DNA of 8,038 nt from Actinomycetes bacterium (GCA_021793115.1 JAJYTJ010000150.1:886-8923), one strand, 5' to 3'; shown: positions 1 through 7,053, counted from the stretch's first letter. The notes: generated by a model from the letters alone, not told the origin. Program-made: numbers and translations.

Positions 1-3000
1 GACGACCTCACCGGCCGCGGTGAGCTCGTCGAGCATCGCGGGGGAGTAGTCCGCGACGCGCGACGGCAGCACCCACGTCTCCAGCGCGGACGCGGGCACC
101 ACCGCGCCGGCGAGCTGCTCGACGACGCGCGCCACCCCGTCAACACCGCGCAGCCCGCCCGAGGCGCCCGCGCGGGCGGGCCGCACGCCCTGCCACGCGG
201 GCAGGAAGACGCCGAGCGCCTGCGGGGGCACGGGCTCGACCTCGGCCCGCAGCGACGCGAGCGAGCGTCGCCGCAGCATCCGGAGCACGTCCGCGTCGCA
301 GTACTCGTCGCCCGTGCCGCCCAGCGCGTCCGGGCGGAGGCGGCCCCGCACCAGCAGGCCGCGCGCGACGAGGCGGGCCAGGACCTCGGCGACCGGAGCC
401 GTCCCCAGCCCGAACCGACCGGCCACCGCGGTGGCGGTGAACGGCCCGTGCGTGCGCGCGTGCCGGCGCAGCAGGTCCCCGAGGGGGTCCGGCACCACCT
501 CGGTGAACACCTCCGGCACCCCCACCGGGAGCGCCACCCCGAGCGCGTCCCGCAGGCGCCCCGCGTCCTCGACCGCCGCCCACTGCTCGGCGTGCACCGG
601 CCCGAGCCCCGCGACGCGCACCCTGATCGCGCGGCGTGCCGCTTCGAGCTGGGCCAGCCATGCCGCGGTCTCGTCGCGCCGGCCCTCGCTGACCCGCGCC
701 GCGAGCTCCGGGAACGGCAGGGGCCCGTGGCGCCGCAGCACGTCGGCCAGCTCCTCGAGCGTGCGCGCCTGCCGGTCGGCGGCCAGCGCGCCGAGCTCCG
801 CCTCCGTCCGTTCGACCGCGGCGGGGTCCAGCAGGTCGGCCAGCTGCGACTGCCCGCCCTGCCCCAGCAGCTCGGCCAGCAGCGTGGGGTCCAGGCTGAG
901 CGCCGCGGCCCGGCGCTCGGCGAGCGGCGCGTCGCCGTCGTAGAGGAACTGGGCCGTGTAGCCGAACAGCAGGGACGCCGCGAACGGCGACGGGCGCGGC
1001 GTGGTGACGTCGACGATGCGCACCCGGCCGGTCGCGATGTCGCGCATCAACGTGGCCAGGGCGGCGGTGTCGAAGTCGTCCTGCAGGCACTCGCGGACGG
1101 CCTCGAGCAGGATCGGGAAGTCGGGGTACTGCGACGCCACGGAGAGCAGCTGCGCGGCGCGCTGACGCTGCTGCCACAGCGGCTGGCGGCGGTCCGGGCG
1201 GCGGCGCGGCAGGAGCAGCGCCCGCCCGGCGGCCTCCCGGAACCGGGCGGCGAACATCGCCGACGAGCCGAGCTCGGCGCGCACCTCGTCGACCGCCGCG
1301 TCGGGGTCCACCAGCAGGTCGGCCACGTCGAGGCGGGGCGCCCCCGCGCCGGCGTCCGGCGGGTCGTCCAGCGCGGAGTCGAGCACGTCGGGCAGGCGCA
1401 GCACGATGCCGTCGTCCGCGTGCATCACCGCGGCGTCGACGCCGTAACGCTCCCGCAGCCGCGCCCCGAGCACCACCGCCCACGGCGCGTGGACGCGCGC
1501 CCCGTACGGCGAGTGCAGCACCACGCGCCAGTCACCCAGCTCGTCCCGGAACCGTTCGAGCACCAGCACGGCATCCGTGGGCACCTCTCCGGTCGCCTCC
1601 CGCTGCTCGTGCAGGTAGGCCAGCAGGTTGTCGGTCGCCCACTCGTCGAGACCCGTCGCCCGCACGCGCTCGCGCGCCGCGGGCTCGTTCAGCGAGAGCA
1701 GCTCCCGCACCCATGCGCCCATCGCGCGGCCCAGCTCGGCGGGGCGCCCGGGGGTGTCGCCCTTCCAGAACGGCAGGCGCCCGGGCAGGCCCGGCGCGGG
1801 CGTCACGACGACGCGGTCGGGGGTGATCTCGCGGATGCGCCACGTGGAGGAGCCGAGCGTGAAGGTGTCGCCGACCCGGGACTCGTACACCATCTCTTCG
1901 TCGAGCTCGCCGACGCGCTTGCCCCCGCGGACGCGCCCGCCGGTGCGCTCGGGGTCCACGGGCACGCCGGCGCTGTCCGACCCGTCCGCGAGGAAGACGC
2001 CGTACAGGCCGCGGTCGGGGATGGTCCCGCCGGAGGTCACGGCGAGCCGCAGCGCCCCGGGCCGCGCCGAGAGGGTGTCGCGCACCCGGTCCCACACCAG
2101 CCGGGGCCGCAGCTCGCCGAACTCCTCGCTCGGGTAGCGGCCGGCCAGCATGTCCAGCACCGCGTGCAGCGTCGCGTCGCCGAGGCCCGCGAACGGCGCC
2201 GCACGCCGCACGGTGCGGGCGAGGTCGGGTACCGACCAGTCCTCGACCGCGACCATCGCGACCACCTGCTGCGCGAGCACGTCCAACGGGTTGGCGGGCA
2301 CGACGAGCTCCTCGAGGGCACCCTCGCGCATCCGCTGCGCGGTGACGGCGGCCGGCACCAGCTCACCGCGGAAGGTCGGGAACACCACGCCGTGGCTCAC
2401 GGCGCCCACCTGGTGCCCCGCGCGCCCGATGCGTTGCAGCCCGCTCGCCACCGAGGGCGGCGCCCCCACCTGCACGACGAGGTCGACCGCGCCCATGTCG
2501 ATGCCCAGCTCCAACGACGAGGTCGCCACTACCGCCGGCAGCAGGCCCGCCTTGAGCTCGGACTCGGTGCGCGTTCGTTCGGCGCGGCTCATCGACCCGT
2601 GGTGCGCGCGCGCCAGGATCGTCGCCGCGTGCCGGGTGTCGATCCCGGCCGACGTCCCCGACTCGCCGGGAGCCTGCGCGGGCTGCGCCGCCCCGACGTC
2701 CGGGACCTCCTGCCCCGAGCGCTCCGCCCAGACCTCGTTGATGCGGCTCGTCAACCGCTCGGCTCCGCGTCGCGCGTTGGTGAACACGAGCGTCGAGCGG
2801 TGCGCCGCGACCAGGTCGACCACGCGCTCCTCGACGTGGGGCCACACCGACGGCCTGGCCGCCGCGACGTAGCCGCCGTCGTCGGCCGCCGTTGCCGGGC
2901 CGGGGCGGTCCGGGCCGCCCGGGACCACCGCTCCCACGCCCGAGCCGACCGCGCCCGGCTCGGTGAGATCGGGGACAGGCACCACCACGTCCACCCGCAG

Positions 3001-3726
3001 GCGCTTGGTGGCCGGTGGCTGGACCACGACGACGCGCCGGCCGCCGTCCTGCGGCGTGCGCGCACCGGACAGGAAGGCCGCGACCGTGTCGACCGGCCGC
3101 ACCGTCGCCGACAGCCCCACGCGCTGGGCCGGCCCGGGGCCGCCGGGCCGCTCGAGCAGGGCGTCGAGGCGCTCGAGCGACAACGCCAGGTGGGTGCCGC
3201 GCTTGGTCCCCGCGACCGCGTGGATCTCGTCGAGGATGACCGTCCGCACCCCGGCCAGCCCGGAGCGGGCGGACGACGTGAGCACCAGGTACAGCGACTC
3301 CGGCGTGGTGATGAGGATGTCCGGCGGCGTCCGGCCGAACGCCCGGCGCTCGGCCGGCGGCGTATCCCCGGTGCGCATCCCCACGGCGACGGCGGGCAGC
3401 GCGGTGCCGGCCCGCTGCGCCGCCTGCCGGATGCCGACGAGTGGCGAGCGCAGGTTGCGCTCCACATCGACCGCGAGCGCCTTGAGCGGCGAGACGTAGA
3501 GCACGCGGCAGCGCTCGAGCGGGTCGGCCGGCGCAGGCTCGGTGAGCAGCCGGTCGAGCGCCCAGAGGAAGGCGGCGAGCGTCTTGCCGGAACCGGTGGG
3601 AGCCACGACGAGCGCGTGGTCGCCGCCGGCGATGGCGTCCCAGGCCCCCCGCTGGGCCGCCGTCGGCTCGTCGAACGCACCCGCGAACCAGGCGCGGGTG
3701 GGTGCCGAGAACCGGTCGAGGGCCAC
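1..3726 (-). CDS. lhr: Lhr-family ATP-dependent DNA/RNA helicase (C-terminus outside window)
   Basis: Superfamily 2 helicase of the Lhr (large helicase-related) type. Family members are ATP-dependent 3'-to-5' translocases on single-stranded DNA that unwind RNA:DNA hybrids and are linked to DNA repair. The frame is open without interruption for 1242 codons and runs off the left edge; known Lhr proteins have about 1500 residues, so roughly the last 250-300 are missing. Visible motifs: Walker A PTGSGKT (residues 43-49), DEIH box (166-169), SAT (206-208), STLVFTNARR (about 311-320), TSSLELGID (402-410), QRIGRAGH (431-438), then the Lhr-specific LHSPYG (737-742). The Lhr C-terminal-domain signature YCDADVLRMLRRRSLASLR begins near 1142. 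Two Gly/Pro/Ala-rich inserts interrupt the helicase core near residues 250-285 and 337-363. The GTG at 3724-3726 is chosen because it directly precedes the conserved N-terminus, no other in-frame start lies within 54 bases upstream, and a promoter-like motif sits six bases before it. No clear Shine-Dalgarno is seen. It is divergent from the DUF3046 operon. Confidence 0.95.
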   Translation of the reverse strand, partial: MALDRFSAPTRAWFAGAFDEPTAAQRGAWDAIAGGDHALVVAPTGSGKTLAAFLWALDRLLTEPAPADPLERCRVLYVSPLKALAVDVERNLRSPLVGIRQAAQRAGTALPAVAVGMRTGDTPPAERRAFGRTPPDILITTPESLYLVLTSSARSGLAGVRTVILDEIHAVAGTKRGTHLALSLERLDALLERPGGPGPAQRVGLSATVRPVDTVAAFLSGARTPQDGGRRVVVVQPPATKRLRVDVVVPVPDLTEPGAVGSGVGAVVPGGPDRPGPATAADDGGYVAAARPSVWPHVEERVVDLVAAHRSTLVFTNARRGAERLTSRINEVWAERSGQEVPDVGAAQPAQAPGESGTSAGIDTRHAATILARAHHGSMSRAERTRTESELKAGLLPAVVATSSLELGIDMGAVDLVVQVGAPPSVASGLQRIGRAGHQVGAVSHGVVFPTFRGELVPAAVTAQRMREGALEELVVPANPLDVLAQQVVAMVAVEDWSVPDLARTVRRAAPFAGLGDATLHAVLDMLAGRYPSEEFGELRPRLVWDRVRDTLSARPGALRLAVTSGGTIPDRGLYGVFLADGSDSAGVPVDPERTGGRVRGGKRVGELDEEMVYESRVGDTFTLGSSTWRIREITPDRVVVTPAPGLPGRLPFWKGDTPGRPAELGRAMGAWVRELLSLNEPAARERVRATGLDEWATDNLLAYLHEQREATGEVPTDAVLVLERFRDELGDWRVVLHSPYGARVHAPWAVVLGARLRERYGVDAAVMHADDGIVLRLPDVLDSALDDPPDAGAGAPRLDVADLLVDPDAAVDEVRAELGSSAMFAARFREAAGRALLLPRRRPDRRQPLWQQRQRAAQLLSVASQYPDFPILLEAVRECLQDDFDTAALATLMRDIATGRVRIVDVTTPRPSPFAASLLFGYTAQFLYDGDAPLAERRAAALSLDPTLLAELLGQGGQSQLADLLDPAAVERTEAELGALAADRQARTLEELADVLRRHGPLPFPELAARVSEGRRDETAAWLAQLEAARRAIRVRVAGLGPVHAEQWAAVEDAGRLRDALGVALPVGVPEVFTEVVPDPLGDLLRRHARTHGPFTATAVAGRFGLGTAPVAEVLARLVARGLLVRGRLRPDALGGTGDEYCDADVLRMLRRRSLASLRAEVEPVPPQALGVFLPAWQGVRPARAGASGGLRGVDGVARVVEQLAGAVVPASALETWVLPSRVADYSPAMLDELTAAGEVV

Positions 3727-3732
3727 GTGCCC

Positions 3733-3755
3733 ATCATCGCCGCCCCCGCCGACAC
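3733..3755 (-). promoter_or_regulatory. Candidate RecA-NDp/PafBC-type promoter of the lhr-like gene
   Basis: Read on the minus strand, this is GTGTCGGCG, eight bases, then GATGAT, ending six bases before the GTG start at 3726. The actinobacterial RecA-NDp consensus, recognised with the activator PafBC during DNA damage, is TTGTCRGTG, eight bases, TANNNT. The upstream element matches 7 of 9 positions, the spacer is exact, and the -10 keeps its A and final T but has G for the first T. The position would put the transcription start at or next to the start codon, giving a leaderless mRNA, which is common in actinobacteria and fits the absent ribosome binding site. From memory, mycobacterial lhr is induced by mitomycin C, which fits. 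The match is imperfect, so the assignment is an inference. Confidence 0.5.
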
Positions 3756-3778
3756 GCGAGCGGCCGCCCGACGGGCGT

Positions 3779-3799
3779 GAGCCGGTCACGCTCCGGCTC
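3779..3799. repeat. Inverted repeat in the divergent lhr/DUF3046 intergenic region
   Basis: GAGCCGG (3779-3785) and CCGGCTC (3793-3799) form a perfect 7-bp inverted repeat around a 7-base centre. It lies between the two divergent start codons, just upstream of where a -35 for the DUF3046 gene would fall. It may be an operator for an unidentified regulator, or chance in GC-rich DNA. There is no following T-tract and no upstream gene on either strand for it to terminate. Confidence 0.3.
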
Positions 3800-3820
3800 G
3801 GTGACGCGGGTGCGGGGTGG

Positions 3821-3826
3821 CAGGCT
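3821..3826 (+). promoter_or_regulatory. Possible -10 element of a leaderless promoter for the DUF3046 operon
   Basis: CAGGCT keeps the A and final T of the actinobacterial -10 pattern TANNNT and ends six bases before the GTG start at 3833. That is the same distance as in the divergent lhr promoter, and it would give a leaderless transcript. No convincing -35 lies at 17-18 bases: GTGACG at 3801-3806 resembles TTGACA but leaves only 14 bases of spacer. The equivalent RecA-NDp upstream element (3804-3812) matches at only five of nine positions, so damage control is not supported here. Confidence 0.3.
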
Positions 3827-3832
3827 GGTGCC

Positions 3833-4075
3833 GTGCGGTACAGCGAGTTCTGGAGCCTGGTCGACGAGGTGCTCGGGCGTGCGCACGGCCGGGTCCTCGC
3901 CGCGTCGCTACGGCTCGGCTCGCTCGAGGACCGCACCGCCGAGGCCGCCCTCGCCGACAACGTCGACCCGCGTGACGTGTGGCACGCGCTGTGCGACGAG
4001 CTCGAGGTTCCCGACTCCCGACGCTGGGGCGCCAACCCGCGCCGTACGGCCCCGCCGCGGCGCGCCCGCGCGTGA
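3833..4075 (+). CDS. DUF3046 family small protein
   Basis: Eighty-residue protein resembling DUF3046, a short actinobacterial family of unknown function often encoded near recA. Family-like features are the N-terminal YSEFW (residues 3-7), the central LEDRTAEAAL (31-40), and DPRDVWHALCDEL (45-57), matching the family pattern of an aromatic FW pair, a GRT-like turn and a VW-A-C helix. Family members are usually about 65 residues; here a basic Pro/Arg-rich tail (about 69-80) extends the end. The GTG at 3833 is chosen because translation from it starts right at the conserved N-terminus; longer in-frame starts would run back over the lhr promoter. No Shine-Dalgarno is clear, consistent with leaderless translation. 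The stop overlaps the next gene's start in a GTGA quartet. Role unknown; no membrane segment or catalytic motif is visible. Confidence 0.85.
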   Translation: MRYSEFWSLVDEVLGRAHGRVLAASLRLGSLEDRTAEAALADNVDPRDVWHALCDELEVPDSRRWGANPRRTAPPRRARA

Positions 4076-6195
4076 GCACCGGCCGCCCGCCCGCCGCCCC
4101 GGCGCGACGGCGGTGGCCCACCGGGGCCGACCTGGCGGAGGCCGGTTGGTCGCTGCTCGCTACGACGCTCGGCCTGTCGATCGCCATCGGCATCGTCGGC
4201 GGCGTCCGGGTCCGCACGTGGTGGTCGGTCCCGGCGGCGGCCGCGATCGTCGCGGCGGGCGCGCTGCTCCTCGCGCCGCCGCTGCGGCTCGTCGCCCGGC
4301 TCGGCGGCGCCGGTGGCGCGCTCGTCGCGGGACTGGCCGGACAGCTCGTCGTCGCGTGGGCGGCGCTGCGCTTCCTGCCGGGCGTGGAGCTGCGCACCGC
4401 ATGGTCGGTCGTGTGGGTGCTCGTCGTGTCGGGCGTCGTCATGGCCGTAGGACGCTGGGTGTGGGCCGCGCCCGGAAACGGCTACGTCGTCGACGCCACC
4501 GTCCGTCGCGCCCGCCGGCGGGCGCTCGCGGAGGGCCGCGGCGCCGACGCGGCGGGGCGCGAGCCGGGCCTCCTCGTCGTGCAGCTCGACGGCGTCTCGG
4601 CGCCCGTGCTGGAGCAGGCGCGGGCCGCCGGCCTGGTGCCGACGATCGACCGCTGGCTCACGGGCGGCACGCACTCGGTCGAGCGCTGGTGGGCGCGCGT
4701 CCCCGCGACGACGCCCGCGAGCCAGGCCGGGTTCCTGCACGGTGACTCCGCGCGCGTGCCCGCCTTCCGGTGGTGGGACCGCTCGCTCGATCGGCTCGTC
4801 GTCGCCAACCGCCCCGCCGACGCGGCGCTCATCGAGGAGCGGGTCGCCACGGGTCGCGGGCTGCTGCGCGGCGGCGTCGCGGTGGGCACGATGCTGGCGG
4901 GGGACGCCGCCACCACCTACCTCGTCATGAGCCGCGGGCCGCGCCGCGGGGTCGGTCCGGGCATGGGGTACCTGAGGTTCTTCGCCGACCCGTTCGTGCT
5001 GGTCCGGGCGCTGACGGTGACGGTGGGCGAGATGCTCAAGGAGCTCTACCAGGCGCGGCGGCAGCGCGAGCACGGCGTGAGCCCACGCATCCGCCGCGGC
5101 GGCTGGTACGTGCCGCTGCGGGCGCTGACGAACGTGCTCCTGCGCGACCTGTCGACGTCTGTGGTCGTGGCGTCGCTGGAGCAGGGCGCACCCGTGGTCT
5201 TCGTCGCGCTCGTCGACTACGACGAGATCGCGCACCACGCCGGGCCGACGCGGCCGGAGTCGCTGCGTGCGCTCGAGGGCCTCGACGGCGTCCTCGGGAC
5301 GCTCGAGCACGTGCTGCCGTGGGCGCCCCGGCGGTATGACGTGGTGGTGCTCTCCGACCACGGGCAGGCGCTCGGCGCGCCCTTCGCGCAGGTGGCGGGG
5401 GCGAGCCTGCTCGACGTCGTGCGCGGGCTCATGGCCGCGCCCGACGCCCCGGGCCTCGCCAGCGGCGGCGGTGAGGAGCTCGGCCAGCTGGACGCCCTGC
5501 TCGCCGGGCTGGTCTCCCGCTCGTCGGAGCGGCTGCGGCGCGCGGCCGCGGGCCGCGACCAGCGGGGACCGGCGCGGCCGTCCGACTCGCGCGAGGCCCC
5601 ACCGGAGGTGGTGGTCGCGGCGTCCGGCAACCTGGCGCTCGTCTGGTTCCCCGGGCTCGCGCGCCGGCCGGTGCTCGAGGACCTGCAGGCGCTGTACCCC
5701 GCGCTCGTGGTGGGGCTCGCGGCCACCGCGGGCGTCGGGATCGTCGTCGTCGACACCGCCGACCGGGGCCTGGTGGCGGTGGGGCCGCGCGGCGTGCACG
5801 CCCTCGAGCGCGACGAGCCCGTCGAGGGGGAGGACCCCCTGGCCGGCTACGGCCCCCGCGCGGCGGCCGACCTGGCGCGGGCCGCGCGGCTGCCGGAGGC
5901 GGGCGACCTCACGGTGGTCTCCGCGCTCACGCCGGAGGGGCAGGTGCACGCGTTCGAGGGTCAGGTCGGCTCGCACGGCGGCCTGGGCGGCGACCAGAGC
6001 TGGGCGTTCCTGCTCCATCCGGCGGGGTGGGCGGTGCCCGACGAGCTGCGCGAGCCCGTGGGGCACCGGCGCGTCCTCGTCGGCGCGGAGGCGGTCTTCG
6101 AGTGCCTGTCCGGCTGGCTGTGCGCGGCGGGCCTGCGGGCGCCCGACGAGCGCGACGACGGCGCGTCGCTCGCGACCCCGGAGGCGGGGCCGTGA
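4072..6195 (+). CDS. Membrane-anchored alkaline-phosphatase-superfamily phosphodiesterase with N-terminal holin-like four-helix region
   Basis: A 707-residue two-part protein. After an Arg-rich start (12-14), residues about 26-131 hold four hydrophobic segments (about 26-46, 52-70, 78-101, 110-131). The middle of this region, through FLPGVEL, resembles the Phage_holin_4_2/DUF360 membrane family; such proteins are sometimes named 'phage holin family', but nothing suggests lysis. Residues about 166-690 form a type I phosphodiesterase/alkaline-phosphatase-superfamily domain with its expected metal ligands: Asp173 (QLDGVS), a nucleophile Thr213 or Thr214 (PATTPAS), Asp384 and His388 (DYDEIAHHAGP), Asp429-His430 (SDHG) and His635 (GSHGG). 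The substrate is probably a phosphodiester or phosphate monoester. No signal peptide is seen, and basic stretches before TM1 and after TM4 (residues 145-150) predict both ends in the cytoplasm, unusual for this superfamily. A low-complexity stretch near 483-512 looks like a loop insertion. The GTG at 4072 overlaps the DUF3046 stop and lacks its own ribosome binding site, so translation is probably coupled. The stop overlaps the MBL gene. Confidence 0.88.
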   Translation: MSTGRPPAAPARRRWPTGADLAEAGWSLLATTLGLSIAIGIVGGVRVRTWWSVPAAAAIVAAGALLLAPPLRLVARLGGAGGALVAGLAGQLVVAWAALRFLPGVELRTAWSVVWVLVVSGVVMAVGRWVWAAPGNGYVVDATVRRARRRALAEGRGADAAGREPGLLVVQLDGVSAPVLEQARAAGLVPTIDRWLTGGTHSVERWWARVPATTPASQAGFLHGDSARVPAFRWWDRSLDRLVVANRPADAALIEERVATGRGLLRGGVAVGTMLAGDAATTYLVMSRGPRRGVGPGMGYLRFFADPFVLVRALTVTVGEMLKELYQARRQREHGVSPRIRRGGWYVPLRALTNVLLRDLSTSVVVASLEQGAPVVFVALVDYDEIAHHAGPTRPESLRALEGLDGVLGTLEHVLPWAPRRYDVVVLSDHGQALGAPFAQVAGASLLDVVRGLMAAPDAPGLASGGGEELGQLDALLAGLVSRSSERLRRAAAGRDQRGPARPSDSREAPPEVVVAASGNLALVWFPGLARRPVLEDLQALYPALVVGLAATAGVGIVVVDTADRGLVAVGPRGVHALERDEPVEGEDPLAGYGPRAAADLARAARLPEAGDLTVVSALTPEGQVHAFEGQVGSHGGLGGDQSWAFLLHPAGWAVPDELREPVGHRRVLVGAEAVFECLSGWLCAAGLRAPDERDDGASLATPEAGP
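6180..6184 (+). promoter_or_regulatory. Ribosome binding site for the MBL-fold hydrolase gene
   Basis: GGAGG with seven bases before the GTG at 6192. This good Shine-Dalgarno lies within the end of the phosphodiesterase gene and supports the 6192 start over a longer in-frame start at 6027, which would overlap the upstream coding sequence by 169 bases. Confidence 0.75.
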
Positions 6196-6992
6196 CGGAG
6201 GGGCGCGTGACGTGGCTCGGCCACGCGAGCGTGGTGCTCGACGTGGCGGGCGTACGCCTGCTCACCGACCCGCTGCTGCGCGAGCACGCGGGGCTGCTGC
6301 GGCGCCGCGGCGCGGCGCCCGATCCGGCGCTGTGGCGCGACCCGGACACCGTGCTGCTGTCCCACCTGCACTACGACCACGCGGAGATCGGTTCGCTCGA
6401 GCTGCTGGGGCGGGCGCCCGTCGTGGCGGCGCCGGCCAACGCCCGGTGGCTGCGCCGGCACGGCATCCCCGGCGGCGTGGCGCTTCCCGAGGGCACCTGG
6501 TGGACCGTGCCGACCACGCGGCGCACGCGTGCGGTGCAGGTGCGGGCGATCCCGGCGGTGCACGGGGACCGGCCGATGCCGCACCGGCCCAACGCGGCGT
6601 GCGGCTTCGTCGTCCGCGCCGGTGACCTGCGGATCTGGTTCGCCGGGGACACCGGGCCGCACCCCGCGATGGCCGAGGTCCCGGACCTCCTGGGCGGCCG
6701 GGTGGACCTTGCCCTGGTGCCCGTCGGTGGGTGGGGGCCCCGGCTGTCGGGCGGCCACCTGGACCCGGTGCAGGCGGCGCGCGCGTGCGCGCTCGTCGGC
6801 GCACGCGTGGCGGTACCGGTGCACTGGGGGACGCTGCACGCGCCGGCGTCGCGGCGGCTGCCGCCCGGCTGGATGGACCGCGCGGGCCCGGCCTTTCGCC
6901 ACGCGGTGCGCCACGAGGCGCCGGGCTGCGAGGTGCTGCTGCTCGCGCCGGGGGAGTCGGGGCTGGTGACGTCGGCGACGCGCGGAACGTGA
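6192..6992 (+). CDS. MBL-fold metallo-hydrolase, UlaG/NAPE-PLD-like (COG2220 type)
   Basis: A 266-residue cytoplasmic zinc-dependent hydrolase of the metallo-beta-lactamase fold. The N-terminal TWLGHASVVL (7-16) and TDPLL (25-29) are typical of the UlaG/NAPE-PLD-like branch. The HxHxDH motif is His58, His60, Asp62, His63 (HLHYDH); the other expected ligands are His124 (PAVHGD), Asp153 (AGDTGPH) and His211 (PVHWGTLH). All are present, so the enzyme should be active. Length is normal for the family. Relatives hydrolyse phosphodiesters (N-acylphosphatidylethanolamine phospholipase D) or lactones (UlaG), so the substrate cannot be named from sequence. Start GTG overlaps the phosphodiesterase stop by four bases and has its own GGAGG site, indicating coupled expression. 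A predicted stem-loop follows six bases after the stop. No signal peptide or membrane segment is visible. Confidence 0.9.
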   Translation: MTEGRVTWLGHASVVLDVAGVRLLTDPLLREHAGLLRRRGAAPDPALWRDPDTVLLSHLHYDHAEIGSLELLGRAPVVAAPANARWLRRHGIPGGVALPEGTWWTVPTTRRTRAVQVRAIPAVHGDRPMPHRPNAACGFVVRAGDLRIWFAGDTGPHPAMAEVPDLLGGRVDLALVPVGGWGPRLSGGHLDPVQAARACALVGARVAVPVHWGTLHAPASRRLPPGWMDRAGPAFRHAVRHEAPGCEVLLLAPGESGLVTSATRGT

Positions 6993-6997
6993 TCCAC

Positions 6998-7030
6998 GCG
7001 CCCGCGACACGCCCGGCGCGTCGCGTGCGT
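6998..7030 (+). terminator. Stem-loop, probable terminator of the DUF3046-phosphodiesterase-MBL operon
   Basis: CGCGACACGC (7003-7012) pairs with GCGCGTCGCG (7016-7025) around a CCG loop: ten positions with one A-C mismatch. After a C-T mismatch, pairing continues for three G-C pairs (6999-7001 with 7027-7029). It begins six bases after the MBL stop. There is no T-tract, as is often the case in actinobacterial terminators, so termination strength is uncertain. Its right arm touches the LexA box. Confidence 0.45.
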
Positions 7031-7045
7031 CGAACACGTGTTCGG
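7030..7045. promoter_or_regulatory. LexA operator (SOS box) of recA
   Basis: The core CGAACACGTGTTCG (7031-7044) is a perfect 14-bp palindrome, and with flanks it reads TCGAACACGTGTTCGG. It matches the actinobacterial/Gram-positive SOS box, CGAAC, four bases, GTTCG. LexA bound here would cover the spacer of the promoter whose -10 is at 7048-7053 and repress recA until RecA filaments trigger LexA self-cleavage. Confidence 0.92.
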
Positions 7046-7047
7046 CT

Positions 7048-7053
7048 TACTGT
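7048..7053 (+). promoter_or_regulatory. -10 element of the LexA-controlled recA promoter (P1)
   Basis: TACTGT fits TANNNT and lies four bases after the LexA palindrome, so the repressor would sit in the spacer. No good -35 is visible at 17-18 bases (7024-7030 is GC-rich and overlaps the upstream stem-loop). The start would be near 7060, leaving a leader of about 160 bases before the recA ATG. Confidence 0.55.

Noticed and set aside
140..1483. A 447-codon minus-strand open frame overlapping the helicase
   Set aside because: Out of frame with lhr, composed almost entirely of Ala, Arg, Gly and Pro, and without any family signature.
448..3780. A 1110-codon open frame on the plus strand opposite the helicase gene
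   Set aside because: It is antisense to lhr with codons in register, and long stop-free antisense frames are expected from GC-biased third positions. The translation is Arg/His/Gly-rich with no recognisable domain, while the minus strand carries all the helicase motifs.
3542..4075. Longer start for the DUF3046 gene, within the lhr coding region
   Set aside because: The extra N-terminus would be antisense to lhr and unlike the family; the conserved DUF3046 N-terminus begins at 3833.
4072..4480. Reading the membrane region as a phage holin, hence a prophage or lysis module
   Set aside because: There is no endolysin or other phage gene nearby, and the region is fused to a large enzyme domain; the resemblance is to a general four-helix membrane family.
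5267..6625. A 452-codon plus-strand open frame spanning the phosphodiesterase/MBL junction
   Set aside because: Arg/Ser-rich shadow frame; the overlapping frames contain all catalytic motifs of both enzymes.
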